Of a stretch of 64,000 nucleotides of DNA, positions 17,494 to 25,828 are shown piece after piece. Position 1 is the first letter of the stretch, and every line of letters begins with the position of its first letter. A program made the translations under genes and the position numbers. A model generated the notes under the pieces. The model was not told the DNA's origin. It worked only from the letters and a program-made list of their open reading frames with translations, and ran no database searches. This DNA comes from WTFY01 sp965220875 (GTDB lineage: Bacteria > Pseudomonadota > Gammaproteobacteria > UBA4575). The stretch covers positions 496,001 through 560,000 of the forward strand of contig OZ244849.1 of the NCBI GenBank assembly GCA_965220875.1. The letters run 5' to 3'.

Positions 17494-18801
17494 ATGCCCG
17501 CTGAGCCGGACCGGGACGCCCTGTGCCGTGCCTGCGCCGGGCGCGTGGCCTTCGAGGCCCGCACCTGTCCGGACTGCGGGTCCGCGCGCATCGTGCGCCA
17601 CCGGGAACTGCATGCGCTGGGCGTAGCCCATCTGGACTGCGATGCATTCTACGCCGCCATCGAAAAGCGCGACCGGGCCGAGCTGCGCGAAGTTCCGGTG
17701 ATTGTCGGCAGGCGCCACCGCGGTGTGGTCGCCGCATGCTGCTATCAGGCGCGCACGTATGGCGTGCATTCGGCGATGCCGATGTTCCAGGCCCTGAAGG
17801 CCTGCCCGGACGCCGTCGTCGTCCCGCCCGACATGAGGAAGTACCAGGCCGTCGGGCGCGAGGTCCGCTCGCTGATGCTGCGCCTGACCCCGCTCGTCGA
17901 ACCGTTGTCCATCGACGAGGCATTCATGGACTTCTCAGGCGCCCCGCCCCGGCGCCGTGCGAGCCCTGCGCAGCTGCTCGCCCGGCTTGCCCGCCACGTG
18001 GAGGCCACCCTCTCCATCACCGTGTCGATCGGACTCAGCTACAACAAGTTTCTTGCCAAGATCGCCTCGGACCTCGACAAGCCGCGCGGGTATGCGGTGA
18101 TCGGCCGGGCCGAGGCGCGGGAATTTCTCGCAGACCAGCCCGTCAGGCTGCTGTGGGGCGTCGGTGAAGCCCTGCAGCAACGCCTGGCGCGCGACGGCAT
18201 CACCCGCATCGGGCAGCTGGCCGCGCTCGAGCCGACCGAACTGGTCGGGCGCTACGGAAAGATCGGACACCAGCTGGGGTCGTTCGCCAGGGGCGAAGAT
18301 CCGCGCCGGGTGAACCCCGTGCGCGAGGCCAAGAGCATTTCCTCGGAAATCACCCTCGACGAGGACATCTCGGACCCCGCCAGGCTGCGACCGATCCTGC
18401 GCCGGCTGACCGGCAAGGTCGCACGGCGGATGAACCAGGCGGGCGTGGCCGGGCGCGGCGTGACCCTGAAGCTCAAGACCTCGGATTTTCGCCTGCTCAC
18501 TCGCTCGCGCCGCCTGGAGCATGCGACCTGTTCGCCCGAGGCCATCTACCGGGCCGGAGAGCGCCTGCTTTTGGGTGAAGCCGACGGGCGCGCCTTCCGC
18601 CTGATCGGCATCGGCACCCACGACCTGGTCAAGACCGGCCGCCCCAGTACGGAGGAGGACCTGTTCGCGGAAGCGGTGCCCGGTCCGCCCGTCGGGCAGG
18701 TGCTGGATGCGGTGCAGAAAAAATTCGGCGAGGGAGCCCTGGTTCGCGGACTCGGCCAGGGTACCGCCTCGCAGCCAAACGGACCGTCAAAAGCGAAATG
18801 A
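17494..18801 (+). CDS. dinB: Y-family DNA polymerase IV with N-terminal zinc ribbon
   Basis: Error-prone translesion polymerase. From ATG 17494 (435 residues) the protein begins with a four-cysteine zinc-ribbon-like motif, CRAC at 11-14 and CPDC at 25-28, then the palm: LDCDAFYAAIE (Asp48) and SIDEAFMDFSG (Asp141-Glu142 catalytic pair), thumb helix-hairpin-helix (LLWGVGEALQQRL) and the little-finger domain. Gammaproteobacterial DinB normally lacks the ribbon; the form CxxC...CPxCGSxRIxRHxEL is common in alphaproteobacteria, so transfer is possible. GTG 17470 is an alternative start adding eight residues. It follows the conjugation block divergently and opens the first cargo segment. Whether it is SOS-regulated is not evident. 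Confidence 0.9.
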   Translation: MPAEPDRDALCRACAGRVAFEARTCPDCGSARIVRHRELHALGVAHLDCDAFYAAIEKRDRAELREVPVIVGRRHRGVVAACCYQARTYGVHSAMPMFQALKACPDAVVVPPDMRKYQAVGREVRSLMLRLTPLVEPLSIDEAFMDFSGAPPRRRASPAQLLARLARHVEATLSITVSIGLSYNKFLAKIASDLDKPRGYAVIGRAEAREFLADQPVRLLWGVGEALQQRLARDGITRIGQLAALEPTELVGRYGKIGHQLGSFARGEDPRRVNPVREAKSISSEITLDEDISDPARLRPILRRLTGKVARRMNQAGVAGRGVTLKLKTSDFRLLTRSRRLEHATCSPEAIYRAGERLLLGEADGRAFRLIGIGTHDLVKTGRPSTEEDLFAEAVPGPPVGQVLDAVQKKFGEGALVRGLGQGTASQPNGPSKAK

Positions 18802-18914
18802 CACTCCGGGCTGCCTGGTAATCCCCGGGAGCATCTCAGGATGGGATGGGGCCTTACTCACCGTGTGAGCCATGCATTGACCGACAAGCCAGCAAAGACT
18901 CGCCTCCTGCCCGT

Positions 18915-19048
18915 TTCCATTTTATATATAAAAATATATCATTAAATTCAGAAGATCTATTTTAAGTAATCAGTATCTTATCAAAATTTGTAATATTATA
19001 TATAATAATATATTTTAAATTAGATTTAATATATTAGATTATATCGAT
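18915..19048 (+). promoter_or_regulatory. Extremely A/T-rich promoter/operator region of hipBA
   Basis: From about 18915 to the hipB ATG nearly every base is A or T, in a window that is mostly over 60% G+C. It holds several short inverted and direct repeats of TATATA/AATATT type, such as TATATAAAAATATAT at 18924-18938 and ATATTATATATAATAATAT at about 18993-19011. Autoregulated hip operons carry HipB operators upstream, so this is the likely control region; individual operators cannot be assigned by eye. Confidence 0.5.
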
Positions 19049-19648
19049 ATGAACTACCTAACCGAATCCATTACCCAGGCGCTCAAAAACGCCCGGGAAA
19101 CCCGCGGACTCAGCCAGCGCGAGCTCAGCGTGAAGACCGGAGTACCCCAGAGCCATATCTCGAAGATCGAGAACGATGCGGTCGATCTTCGGGTTTCAAG
19201 CCTGGCTGCATTGGCGCATGTCCTTGGCATGCAGCTGGTGCTCGTGCCACGCAAGAATGTCTCCGCCGTCAACGCAATCGTGCGCGGCGCCACGACCGCG
19301 GCTGTCAGCAGGGAGGCACGGCTCTCGTCCAGGGAACTGATGCGGCTTCGAAACAGTATCGCCCGGCTTTTGCAGACGTACCCGACCCTGCCGGAACTGG
19401 CCCAGCTGAACCGTCAAGTGAACGAGCTGACACATTTCCGGATCCCGGAATCCGGCCTCGGAGTGCTGCGGTCCGCCAGGAGCATGCTGAAGAAGTTTGA
19501 AGACCGGCCTGCCAGGATGGATTTACCGGGTAGCGCTCTCGAACAAATGAGGCGCCTGCGCAATGAGCTGGCCCATGGGATGCAAGGACCGGATGAGGAC
19601 AGGACCGTGCGGCCTGCCTATGGACTGGATGAGGACGACTATGGCTGA
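19049..19648 (+). CDS. HipB-like antitoxin/repressor with long C-terminal extension
   Basis: The N-terminal XRE helix-turn-helix (ALKNARETRGLSQRELSVKT, GVPQSHISKIEND, residues 10-60) is of HipB type and ends with MQLVLVPR, the usual beta-lid. Normal HipB is about 90 residues; this one is 199 and has an extra helical domain (90-199). That extension carries RLRNELAHGM, with an R-x4-H arrangement (Arg171, His176) like HEPN domains, then an acidic tail. It should bind DNA upstream of itself and neutralise HipA. Its stop overlaps the hipA start by eight bases. The function of the extra domain is unknown; the HEPN resemblance is only a motif match. Confidence 0.78.
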   Translation: MNYLTESITQALKNARETRGLSQRELSVKTGVPQSHISKIENDAVDLRVSSLAALAHVLGMQLVLVPRKNVSAVNAIVRGATTAAVSREARLSSRELMRLRNSIARLLQTYPTLPELAQLNRQVNELTHFRIPESGLGVLRSARSMLKKFEDRPARMDLPGSALEQMRRLRNELAHGMQGPDEDRTVRPAYGLDEDDYG

Positions 19649-20864
19649 TGTCGCCGTCCTGGAGGTCCTGCTTCATGGCGTTCCGGTCGGTACGCTGACC
19701 CACGTGGGTGGCGATCGCACGCTTTTTGCATTCAATGACGACTACATTGCCGATGAAGACCGGCCCGTGCTTGGGCTTGGTTTCAAGGACCGGCTGGGGA
19801 AATTGATCACCGAATTCAGGCCCTACCGGACGAGAGTGCAGCCGTTCTTTTCCAACCTGTTGCCCGAGGGGCGCCTGCGCACCTATCTTGCAGAACGTGC
19901 CGGCGTGAAGCCCGAGCGGGAATTTTTCCTGCTTTGGGTGCTAGGCAGCGATCTGCCGGGTGCGCTCAAGATCCGGCCAGCCGACGGTGATTCCTGGCCA
20001 CCTGCCATCGACGGCCATGACGGCAGACAGGATGAAGATGTACATCGCGCCGGCGCACTGCGGTTTTCCCTTGCCGGGGTTCAGCTCAAATTCCCTGCGT
20101 CAGGTGACACGCGCAAGGGGCTGACCATTCCAGCTCGCGGTATCGGTGGTTCCTGGATCGTCAAGCTGCCGTCACTCGAGTTTGAAGGTGTGCCCGAGAA
20201 CGAATACGCGATGATGACGCTGGCCCGGATGATCGGCATGGATGTACCGGCCACCCATCTCGCTGACATCGATTCGATTGCCAACCTGCCTGGCGAGACC
20301 GGAGTACTCAGGGGGCAGGCGCTTGTGATAGAGCGTTTCGACCGGCTTCCGGACGGCCGTGCAGAGCACATCGAAGATTTTGCACAAATCTTTGGCCTCT
20401 ACCCTGAAAGCAAGTATGACAAGGGCAGTGCACGAAGTATTGCCCGGGTCCTCGGCGCAGAAGGAAGCGAGGCGGATGTGGCGGAGTTCATCCGGCGCCT
20501 GACGTTCAACACGCTCATTGGCAATGCCGACATGCACCTCAAGAACTGGTCGCTGGTCTATCCGGATCAACGGCGTGCAGCGCTGGCACCTGCCTATGAT
20601 TTTGTCCCGACGGTCGCCTGGATACCGGATGACAAGGCGGCACTCAATGTCAGCCGCACCAGGCGCTTTGACGAATTCTCCGAGGACGAACTGTCACACC
20701 TGGCCGCCAGGGCCCACCTGCCGGAAAAGCTGGTCCTGGATACCGCACGTGAGACGGTAACCCGGTTTCGCCAGCACTGGCATGCCGAAAAGACTCACCT
20801 GCCGCTGACACACGATGTAATCCGCGCCGTGGAGGCACACTTGAGGAGGATACCGATCGCCTAA
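19641..20864 (+). CDS. HipA-like serine/threonine kinase toxin
   Basis: Kinase toxin of the HipBA family; E. coli HipA phosphorylates glutamyl-tRNA synthetase. From ATG 19641 (MADVAVLEVLLHG) it is 407 residues, the normal length is about 440. It has the N-terminal subdomain (LPEGRLRTYLAERAGV), the Ser of the P-loop motif in RFSLAGVQLKF (Ser143), the catalytic NADMHLKNWS (Asp297) and the metal-binding PAYDFVPT (Asp320). All catalytic residues are present, so it is probably active. The gene overlaps hipB by eight bases. Start choice rests on the family N-terminus and the overlap; longer frames begin inside hipB. Confidence 0.85.
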   Translation: MADVAVLEVLLHGVPVGTLTHVGGDRTLFAFNDDYIADEDRPVLGLGFKDRLGKLITEFRPYRTRVQPFFSNLLPEGRLRTYLAERAGVKPEREFFLLWVLGSDLPGALKIRPADGDSWPPAIDGHDGRQDEDVHRAGALRFSLAGVQLKFPASGDTRKGLTIPARGIGGSWIVKLPSLEFEGVPENEYAMMTLARMIGMDVPATHLADIDSIANLPGETGVLRGQALVIERFDRLPDGRAEHIEDFAQIFGLYPESKYDKGSARSIARVLGAEGSEADVAEFIRRLTFNTLIGNADMHLKNWSLVYPDQRRAALAPAYDFVPTVAWIPDDKAALNVSRTRRFDEFSEDELSHLAARAHLPEKLVLDTARETVTRFRQHWHAEKTHLPLTHDVIRAVEAHLRRIPIA

Positions 20865-21068
20865 GCGGGGAAAGCCGACCAACGCGTCCTGAATATGAAT
20901 CACCTGTAACCCGGTTTACATCTCCTCCCATTGACCTCGCTTGCGCCCGCAGTGCAGTGAGACCGCGTTGAACCGGAGCCTTTGAATGTACGGTACCGGA
21001 TCAGGGGATTAAGGTGCACTCGTGCAATACCGGCCAGGATAGGCTTGAACTTTCGCCGGATAGCAAAT

Positions 21069-21083
21069 ATGTTATAACATCAC
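21069..21083 (+). promoter_or_regulatory. Probable Zur operator upstream of COG0523/DUF1826
   Basis: ATGTTATAACATCAC differs at one base from the core of the E. coli znu Zur box (ATGTTATAATATCAC). It lies 18 bases before the ATG of a COG0523 GTPase remnant followed by a DUF1826 gene, a pair known to be Zur-regulated in many proteobacteria. Inside it TGTTATAACA is a perfect 10-bp palindrome. Confidence 0.7.
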
Positions 21084-21101
21084 TGGCATTTGGAGGAAAA
21101 C

Positions 21102-21332
21102 ATGGGATCATCCCTACCCGTCACCGTGCTGTCAGGGTTTCTTGGAGCCGGCAAAACGACGCTCATGAATCATGTGCTCAACAACCGTGAAGGCCTGCGG
21201 GTTCAGGCAAGTCGAGCATTGGATGCATGCCCTCTGAATGAGAAAGAACTTGCTGCCGGTCCGGACAGCTGGAAACAGTTCCCGGACCCTTTCCCACAAT
21301 GGATCCTCGAAGCAGAGGAGGCAGAGGCATGA
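21102..21332 (+). pseudogene. Remnant of COG0523 (CobW/ZigA-like) metallochaperone GTPase, internal deletion
   Basis: A 76-codon frame that joins the first 30 or so residues of a COG0523 GTPase (PVTVLSGFLGAGKTTLMNHV, complete Walker A) directly to what looks like its last 40 residues (ALDACPLNEKELAAGPDSW, KQFPDPFPQW). The normal protein is 350-400 residues, so about 300 codons were lost in frame, including the CxCC metal-binding motif and the other GTPase motifs. It has a good ribosome binding site (GGAGG, 6 bases before the ATG) and ends with ATGA overlapping the DUF1826 start. It may now serve only as a leader for that gene. Confidence 0.75.
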
Positions 21333-21979
21333 TGCAACGGGTAATCAGTGATCAGCTGGGCGACTTTGCAGCGATCTATGACGAGGATGTGGAAATCGTC
21401 AGCGTTACACGCCCACGAGCGGGTACTCGTGAGGCCTTATTCAAGCGATTGATCCGGTCGCGTCAGGTCCCGCAGCTACGATGGATCCAGCCTGCGGATG
21501 ATCCCGAAGCCCCGGCGAGTGAGCTGCCAGCGACAATCGACGCCGACGTACATTCTGCGCTGCTCGATCAAATCGCCGAGGCCAGCGAAATGTTAGGCGA
21601 GCTTGTGGGCTGTGAGCAGGTCGGTGTTCGACTCGAGGCACTGAGCACTCCCATGTGCCCGCGATTTCATGTGGATCATGTGCCTTGCCGCATGTTGATC
21701 ACGCTCAGCGGAGCGGGTACAGAATGGATTCCCAACAGCGATGTCGATTGGGCTGCTTTCGCCGACATCGAATCCATGGCGCCTCCCATCCAAGCGCACC
21801 GGCAGATCCAGCAATTGGCCACAGGCCACTGGTCGTTGCTGAAGGGTGGTGCGTGGAACAGTCGCTTTGGCGGTGTCGTTCACCGGTCTCCCCATGGAGT
21901 AGGTGAACGATTGCTTCTGTCGCTTGATCCGGTTTTTTGCACCACCGACGTTGATCGGACCTCGTATGTGGATGAATGA
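21329..21979 (+). CDS. DUF1826 family protein
   Basis: Protein of 216 residues matching the DUF1826 pattern, notably CPRFHVDHVPCRMLITLSGAG followed by TEWIPNSDVD and HRSPHGVGERLLLSLDP. The His-x-Asp motif and downstream HRSP recall cupin or dioxygenase-like metal sites, but the biochemical role is unknown. These genes are typically found beside COG0523 GTPases under Zur, as here, which suggests a function in zinc starvation. ATG 21329 overlaps the GTPase remnant stop (ATGA); a second ATG follows directly. No signal peptide. Confidence 0.78.
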   Translation: MMQRVISDQLGDFAAIYDEDVEIVSVTRPRAGTREALFKRLIRSRQVPQLRWIQPADDPEAPASELPATIDADVHSALLDQIAEASEMLGELVGCEQVGVRLEALSTPMCPRFHVDHVPCRMLITLSGAGTEWIPNSDVDWAAFADIESMAPPIQAHRQIQQLATGHWSLLKGGAWNSRFGGVVHRSPHGVGERLLLSLDPVFCTTDVDRTSYVDE

Positions 21980-22157
21980 TACGTTTGGCCAGGGTGCTCG
22001 GATTTCAGTAAGTGATACGGAGCGTGAGTCGTTGCCCGTGTTCGCTCGTGACACCGTACGGGCCGCCCTCATAACAAGCGTTGCTCAAGGGGAGACTGGT
22101 TATGATGAACTTGCAGACTGGTTCAAACAACGCCTGGTGCGGGCCAGTCCTCGGTAA
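21966..22157 (+). CDS. Small hypothetical ORF after DUF1826
   Basis: A frame of 63 residues from ATG 21966 (MWMNDTFGQGARISVSDTER), overlapping the DUF1826 end by 14 bases. The rest is plausible globular sequence (DTVRAALITSVAQGETGYDE, then WFKQRLVR). I do not recognise it. It could be the third gene of the Zur unit or the tail of a lost gene. Confidence 0.35.
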   Translation: MWMNDTFGQGARISVSDTERESLPVFARDTVRAALITSVAQGETGYDELADWFKQRLVRASPR

Positions 22158-22235
22158 TGGTGATCCTTCCCCAAAAACTGGACCCATGTGAGTGCCCATC
22201 GCAGCGAAAGTGCCATACCCTGATCCGCACTGCCC

Positions 22236-23027
22236 TTATAAAGCGTAGCGCAGCGACAGCCGGACACCGTGCCCCTTGAGATCCGCCTTCGTGGGCGCGA
22301 GATCAAGCAACAGCGGTTGCCGGCTCCCGTCGCGCCTGACCACCCAGCCTGGACCCCGCGGCGTGCGAACCCCGCCAAGATCCGCATAGCGCCAGGCCAG
22401 GTCCAGGCTCATGCGCTCGCCCAGTGCCATCGCGATGCCGGCCGTCGCCATCCACGCCAGTCTTGTCCGGCTTCCGCCCGATACGAGCGTTGTCGTCGCC
22501 GGGAAAGTCATGGTAGTTTTCCCGATCCGGGTATGTGAGACGCCGATACCGGCACCGACGAACGGGACAAGGGAGTCGGGCTTAGGCAGGTCCAGCACGT
22601 CGAGGTCGACAAAACCCGTCAGCATCCCCGTCACCGAGGACAGGTTCGCAGAAACGGATTGCCGTCGATCAGGCGCCAGGAAATTGGCTCGGCCCTTGAA
22701 CTCGAAGCGGGGACGATACTCGACCTGCACCTCGATCCGCATCGCCTCCCTTGCATAGCCAAGCCCGATCTCCAGCACGGGCACCGTCCCGAAATCGCCG
22801 TCCGACCGGTAGGGCGCGCCGTCACCACCGGTCCCGCACCCGTAGAGCGCCGCCGGGACGGTGCTGAAGCAGTCGCTGTCTTTAAACACTGCATCGTCCG
22901 GCCAGTCAAGACCCAGACCGCCGCGCAGGTATAGCTCTCCGGCGATGGCATTCCCTGAAACTAGCCAGATTCCGGTTACAGCGACCAATGTGACGGACCG
23001 TAAAAACCGAATGTGAAACTCACTCAA
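22236..23027 (-). CDS. Outer-membrane beta-barrel protein (OmpA/OmpW-like fold)
   Basis: Exported protein of 263 residues. The N-terminus is a signal peptide (VTLVAVTGIWLVSGNAIAG). The mature chain has alternating hydrophobic strands separated by polar loops: ELYLRGGLGLDW at the start, VLEIGLGYAREAMRIEVQVE in the middle, and LAWRYADLGGV and GVRLSLRYAL at the C-terminus; this suggests an eight-stranded barrel of the OMP_b-brl type. The Cys pair near residues 53 and 64 could form a loop disulfide. Its neighbours are all on other transcripts, so no partner is suggested. Function unknown; surface adhesion or a structural role is typical for the fold. Confidence 0.7.
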   Translation of the reverse strand: MSEFHIRFLRSVTLVAVTGIWLVSGNAIAGELYLRGGLGLDWPDDAVFKDSDCFSTVPAALYGCGTGGDGAPYRSDGDFGTVPVLEIGLGYAREAMRIEVQVEYRPRFEFKGRANFLAPDRRQSVSANLSSVTGMLTGFVDLDVLDLPKPDSLVPFVGAGIGVSHTRIGKTTMTFPATTTLVSGGSRTRLAWMATAGIAMALGERMSLDLAWRYADLGGVRTPRGPGWVVRRDGSRQPLLLDLAPTKADLKGHGVRLSLRYAL

Positions 23028-23254
23028 GGTTTTCTGTACTCCCTGTGAAGTCGAATGGAACGAACTCTGAGTCTACCGTTGTGAATTGACGTGCGTATTC
23101 GTTAATCACGGCGAGTCTCTTGTAGCGACGTCCACGAAACCACTGATTCTGAACAAAGCCAATGCTCCTGGTGAGGTCTGGGTACACAGGGTACATGCGA
23201 TGGAGTACGCCTTCAGCGCACCCTCATTGTTCATTACAATTCTCTAACCTTGAA

Positions 23255-23746
23255 TCAACGGTCAACACGCCTGTTCCATTTGCAATCTTCTGTCATGTTG
23301 ATGACCCGATCATTCCCTAGGTACTCAACCCTGTAATCACATTCACCCGAGATTCCCGAGTATTTCCCCGTCCCGCCCTGCAGGTACCAGCGGCCTTTCC
23401 CACCGCCTCCAACCTGTGTGTCACCTTTCGGACGGTCAGCAAAAATGAACAACTTGTCGTTGTCCTTGTCCGTGACGATGCACCATGCATCCAGCTGGTA
23501 GGATTTTTCCGACCTGTTTGCGTACACGAGACACCTGGACAAATGGTTGGATCCCGCTACAAAAGGCTCACTATCGCTTTCAAGGACCGTAGTGGTTCCA
23601 TCAAGTGTTCCGACGACGATCCAATTTTCGGAATAGTCCATGGTGTCGTAATCACTTGTCCAGCTGCTGGTCATGTTGAACATACCCTCGGCATGAACGG
23701 TCGTGGCCATCAGGATGCAGGCCAGAATCGGAATCCATTTACTCAT
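23255..23746 (-). CDS. Exported protein with allene-oxide-cyclase-like barrel pattern
   Basis: Protein of 163 residues with a signal peptide (WIPILACILMATTVHAEG). The C-terminal part GGTGKYSGISGECDYRVEYL matches the GGTGKfxgi turn found in dirigent/allene-oxide-cyclase-like barrels, and the alternating strands before it fit. Four Cys may form two disulfides. It has a good ribosome binding site (AAAGGAGA before ATG 23746), and its start overlaps the end of a short upstream frame. Binding or enzymatic role unknown; the fold call is by motif only. Confidence 0.55.
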   Translation of the reverse strand: MSKWIPILACILMATTVHAEGMFNMTSSWTSDYDTMDYSENWIVVGTLDGTTTVLESDSEPFVAGSNHLSRCLVYANRSEKSYQLDAWCIVTDKDNDKLFIFADRPKGDTQVGGGGKGRWYLQGGTGKYSGISGECDYRVEYLGNDRVINMTEDCKWNRRVDR

Positions 23747-23909
23747 TCAATTTCTCCTTTGGCTTGGCAAGATGGAAAGCGGCATGCGCCAGGGCAGGAC
23801 GATACGTCTCCTGTACCTCGTTCTGCAGGAAACCCAAGGTACCGATATCAAGCGTCTGCCCACAAGTTTCCCCAAGGTTTCCGATGCGTTCATGCAGCGT
23901 TTTGCCCAT
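23739..23909 (-). CDS. Short ORF overlapping the start of the exported barrel protein
   Basis: Frame of 56 residues from ATG 23909 (MGKTLHERIGNLGETCGQTL), ending eight bases inside the next gene, an arrangement that could couple translation. Composition is plausible for protein, but I see no family. The longer version from 24020 includes an unlikely N-terminus. It may be the residual 3' end of a gene lost between here and the lipoprotein pseudogene. Confidence 0.3.
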   Translation of the reverse strand: MGKTLHERIGNLGETCGQTLDIGTLGFLQNEVQETYRPALAHAAFHLAKPKEKLNE

Positions 23910-24043
23910 TGTTGCTCTCCAGTTTGATGCCTCGAATTCCGTCAATGAGTCACATAAAGCAAAATCCGGACTGCAGGCAGTATCCCCGCATGACCCGGCT
24001 TGAATCCGTAAGGGAAGCACATGATCGAATAGTGGTAGTAGTC

Positions 24044-25270
24044 TCAGTTATTAGGTGCAGGCATCGTCGGCGGGACATTTGACGCCTGAACTGGCCTGTT
24101 CTCAAGCAATTCCGTTGAGCCATAGAAAGCCCCGATGAATGCGACCTCGCTCGCACCCGTAGTGATTGCCGTTCCGCCATAGGTGCCCGCAACTATGCGG
24201 GGATTTCCTGAACTATCATCCAGCGTGGAAAATTTACCACCCCATGCACCATCCGTGTGAGTCATACTCAGCTGGGGATGGGCAAGCCTGACACCCGTTC
24301 CCCTGAACGATCCATTTTCCGTAACGGACAGGGAATCCAGCATGATCTGGTAACCTGATTGCGGTAAGTCATCAAGGGTTTGCAAGGTACCGCTCGGGGT
24401 TTCCAGATAGGCACCGTAGATATCAATATGGTCTATCATGCCCGAGATGCTGGACGTGTCGAAATTTGCCGTAAGGGAAATTCTCCCCAGGTACTCTCCC
24501 GCCCCATAGGATCCTGCAGAGCCCCGGGGAAGATCGGTTCCGTATTTTGTTGCGTAAATTCCACCCGTCAGGCCGCTGTATGAGGCCGTGCCCGATGCGG
24601 GCATGGTTACGGATCCTGAAAGTTCGGGTCCATCCACGAATGCGCCAATCTCGACATCCGCCAGGTTGCTCGCCTCAAGGTCGATCCCGACATACAGCCA
24701 GTACCCTCCCGCCAGGTAATCCGTGGTATCCGTGGAAGATCAATCCACGAATGCCACTGCAGCCGCAAGGCTGTTGGCGGTAGCATCTACAATTGTACCG
24801 ATCTGGTGCTGTCTGCCTGTGACGGGACTCAAGCCTGGCATGCTCCGTTCCGCCTCGTCCGTAGCCGTGTCGAAAACAAGTGGACTGTCGTCTTCGCGCG
24901 TCACTGTCAGGGTAAACCTGTCGCCCGTGAACGTGGTGCTGGCAGTGTCCGTCGATATCAGGTGTCCAGGTGTTTGGCTACAGGATGATCCCGTGCAGCC
25001 AGCTGAAACGCTTGAATCCATACTGTTCGATGACTGGGTAACGCTGCCGAATGCCGGAAAAGTGGTTGCAGCCTGTTCCATGCTGCCCTGTCGGCTTTGT
25101 TCGTTTACTGCCCCCTGGCCGAAAGCAGGCGTACTGGTGATTGTTTCAACATTACTGCTGCCGCCTCCACCGCCGCAGGCAGCAAGGTTGTAGACCAGGA
25201 AGACCGCAGCGAGGATTGCTAGCCAGTGTCCCGAACATGAATCTCTGGTGGAATTGAATGATTGTCCCAT
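24044..25270 (-). pseudogene. Slam/TbpB-type surface lipoprotein interrupted by an in-frame TGA
   Basis: A single reading frame of 408 codons, broken once by TGA at 24742-24740. The N-terminal part (176 codons) has a signal peptide and lipobox (VFLVYNLAACGGGGGSS). The part after the stop continues in the same frame with DYLAGGYWLYVG, FVDGPELSG, GTASYSGLTGGIY and WGGKFSTLDDSSGNPRIVAG. The second half is clearly paralogous to the lipoprotein at 28645-29622 (DYLSGGWW, FIDGPELD, GTASYAGRTSGIY, YGGQFSN...GNPRLVTG). In the alignment the TGA sits exactly on the Trp of the paralog's GWDEDDPSDYL, so TGG to TGA is the likely change. An internal ATG at 24637 could yield a fragment without lipidation signal. 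Confidence 0.8.
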
Positions 25271-25335
25271 GATTCACTGCCTCCAAGCGCAGACTAATCT
25301 GTCCAAATTATTGATGGCCAAAAACGTGGTAGATA

Positions 25336-25575
25336 CTAGTAAACGGCCCGCCCTCCATCTGTTTCCCTGAAATCACTTCGGTAAACCCCTGTCACGGGGG
25401 TTGCCGTCGCTGTCAGCAGGTTTGAAAACTGGCCGCCAAATAAATCCCCTGACTCCGTGATCACCCGATCCGAGTGCCTGACGGACAAGGTACCGTGCTG
25501 AAACGTTCCATCCGGGCTAGGGGGACCGGGACCGAAATGAAGCTCATGTCCGGTGGGGATGGCCTTGCAGTTCAT
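25336..25575 (-). pseudogene. 3' fragment of a surface-lipoprotein paralog
   Basis: Remnant whose translation parallels the last 85 or so residues of the lipoprotein at 28645-29622: PTGHELHFGPGPPSPDGTF against PTGYRLRFRPSPYNPDGTF, and LFGGQFSNLLT...PVTGVYRSDF against YYGGQFSNIPN...LVTGIYRADF. It lacks the N-terminal two thirds and ends early at a TAG before the final FFGLW strand. It lies directly upstream of the interrupted lipoprotein gene, on the same strand, so this locus once held at least two tandem paralogs. Confidence 0.7.
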
Positions 25576-25828
25576 CCACGTTGCCGATTGGAGTATCCAC
25601 TAACACTCAGGTGCGTGAAGCACATGTGCCACAAGCGTAAAGAACCATTAGCAGTACCAGGTTCCTCGGAAATCCCCACGCACCTAAACCAGGTCAAACA
25701 CCCGGTGCGCGCATCCCATGAATTCTGTACTGAATTTAGGAGTCGCGCACCCTTATGCTCAAACCTTTCCACTTCTTAGCTTTGCCAATCTAGCAAGTTG
25801 ATTCTAACTGCAGCTTTATGAGATTCTT

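Noticed and set aside
24740..24742. TGA as selenocysteine or as a Trp codon in a recoded genetic code
   Set aside because: Many intact genes here end with TGA, and no selenocysteine insertion element context is evident; a nonsense mutation of TGG is simpler.
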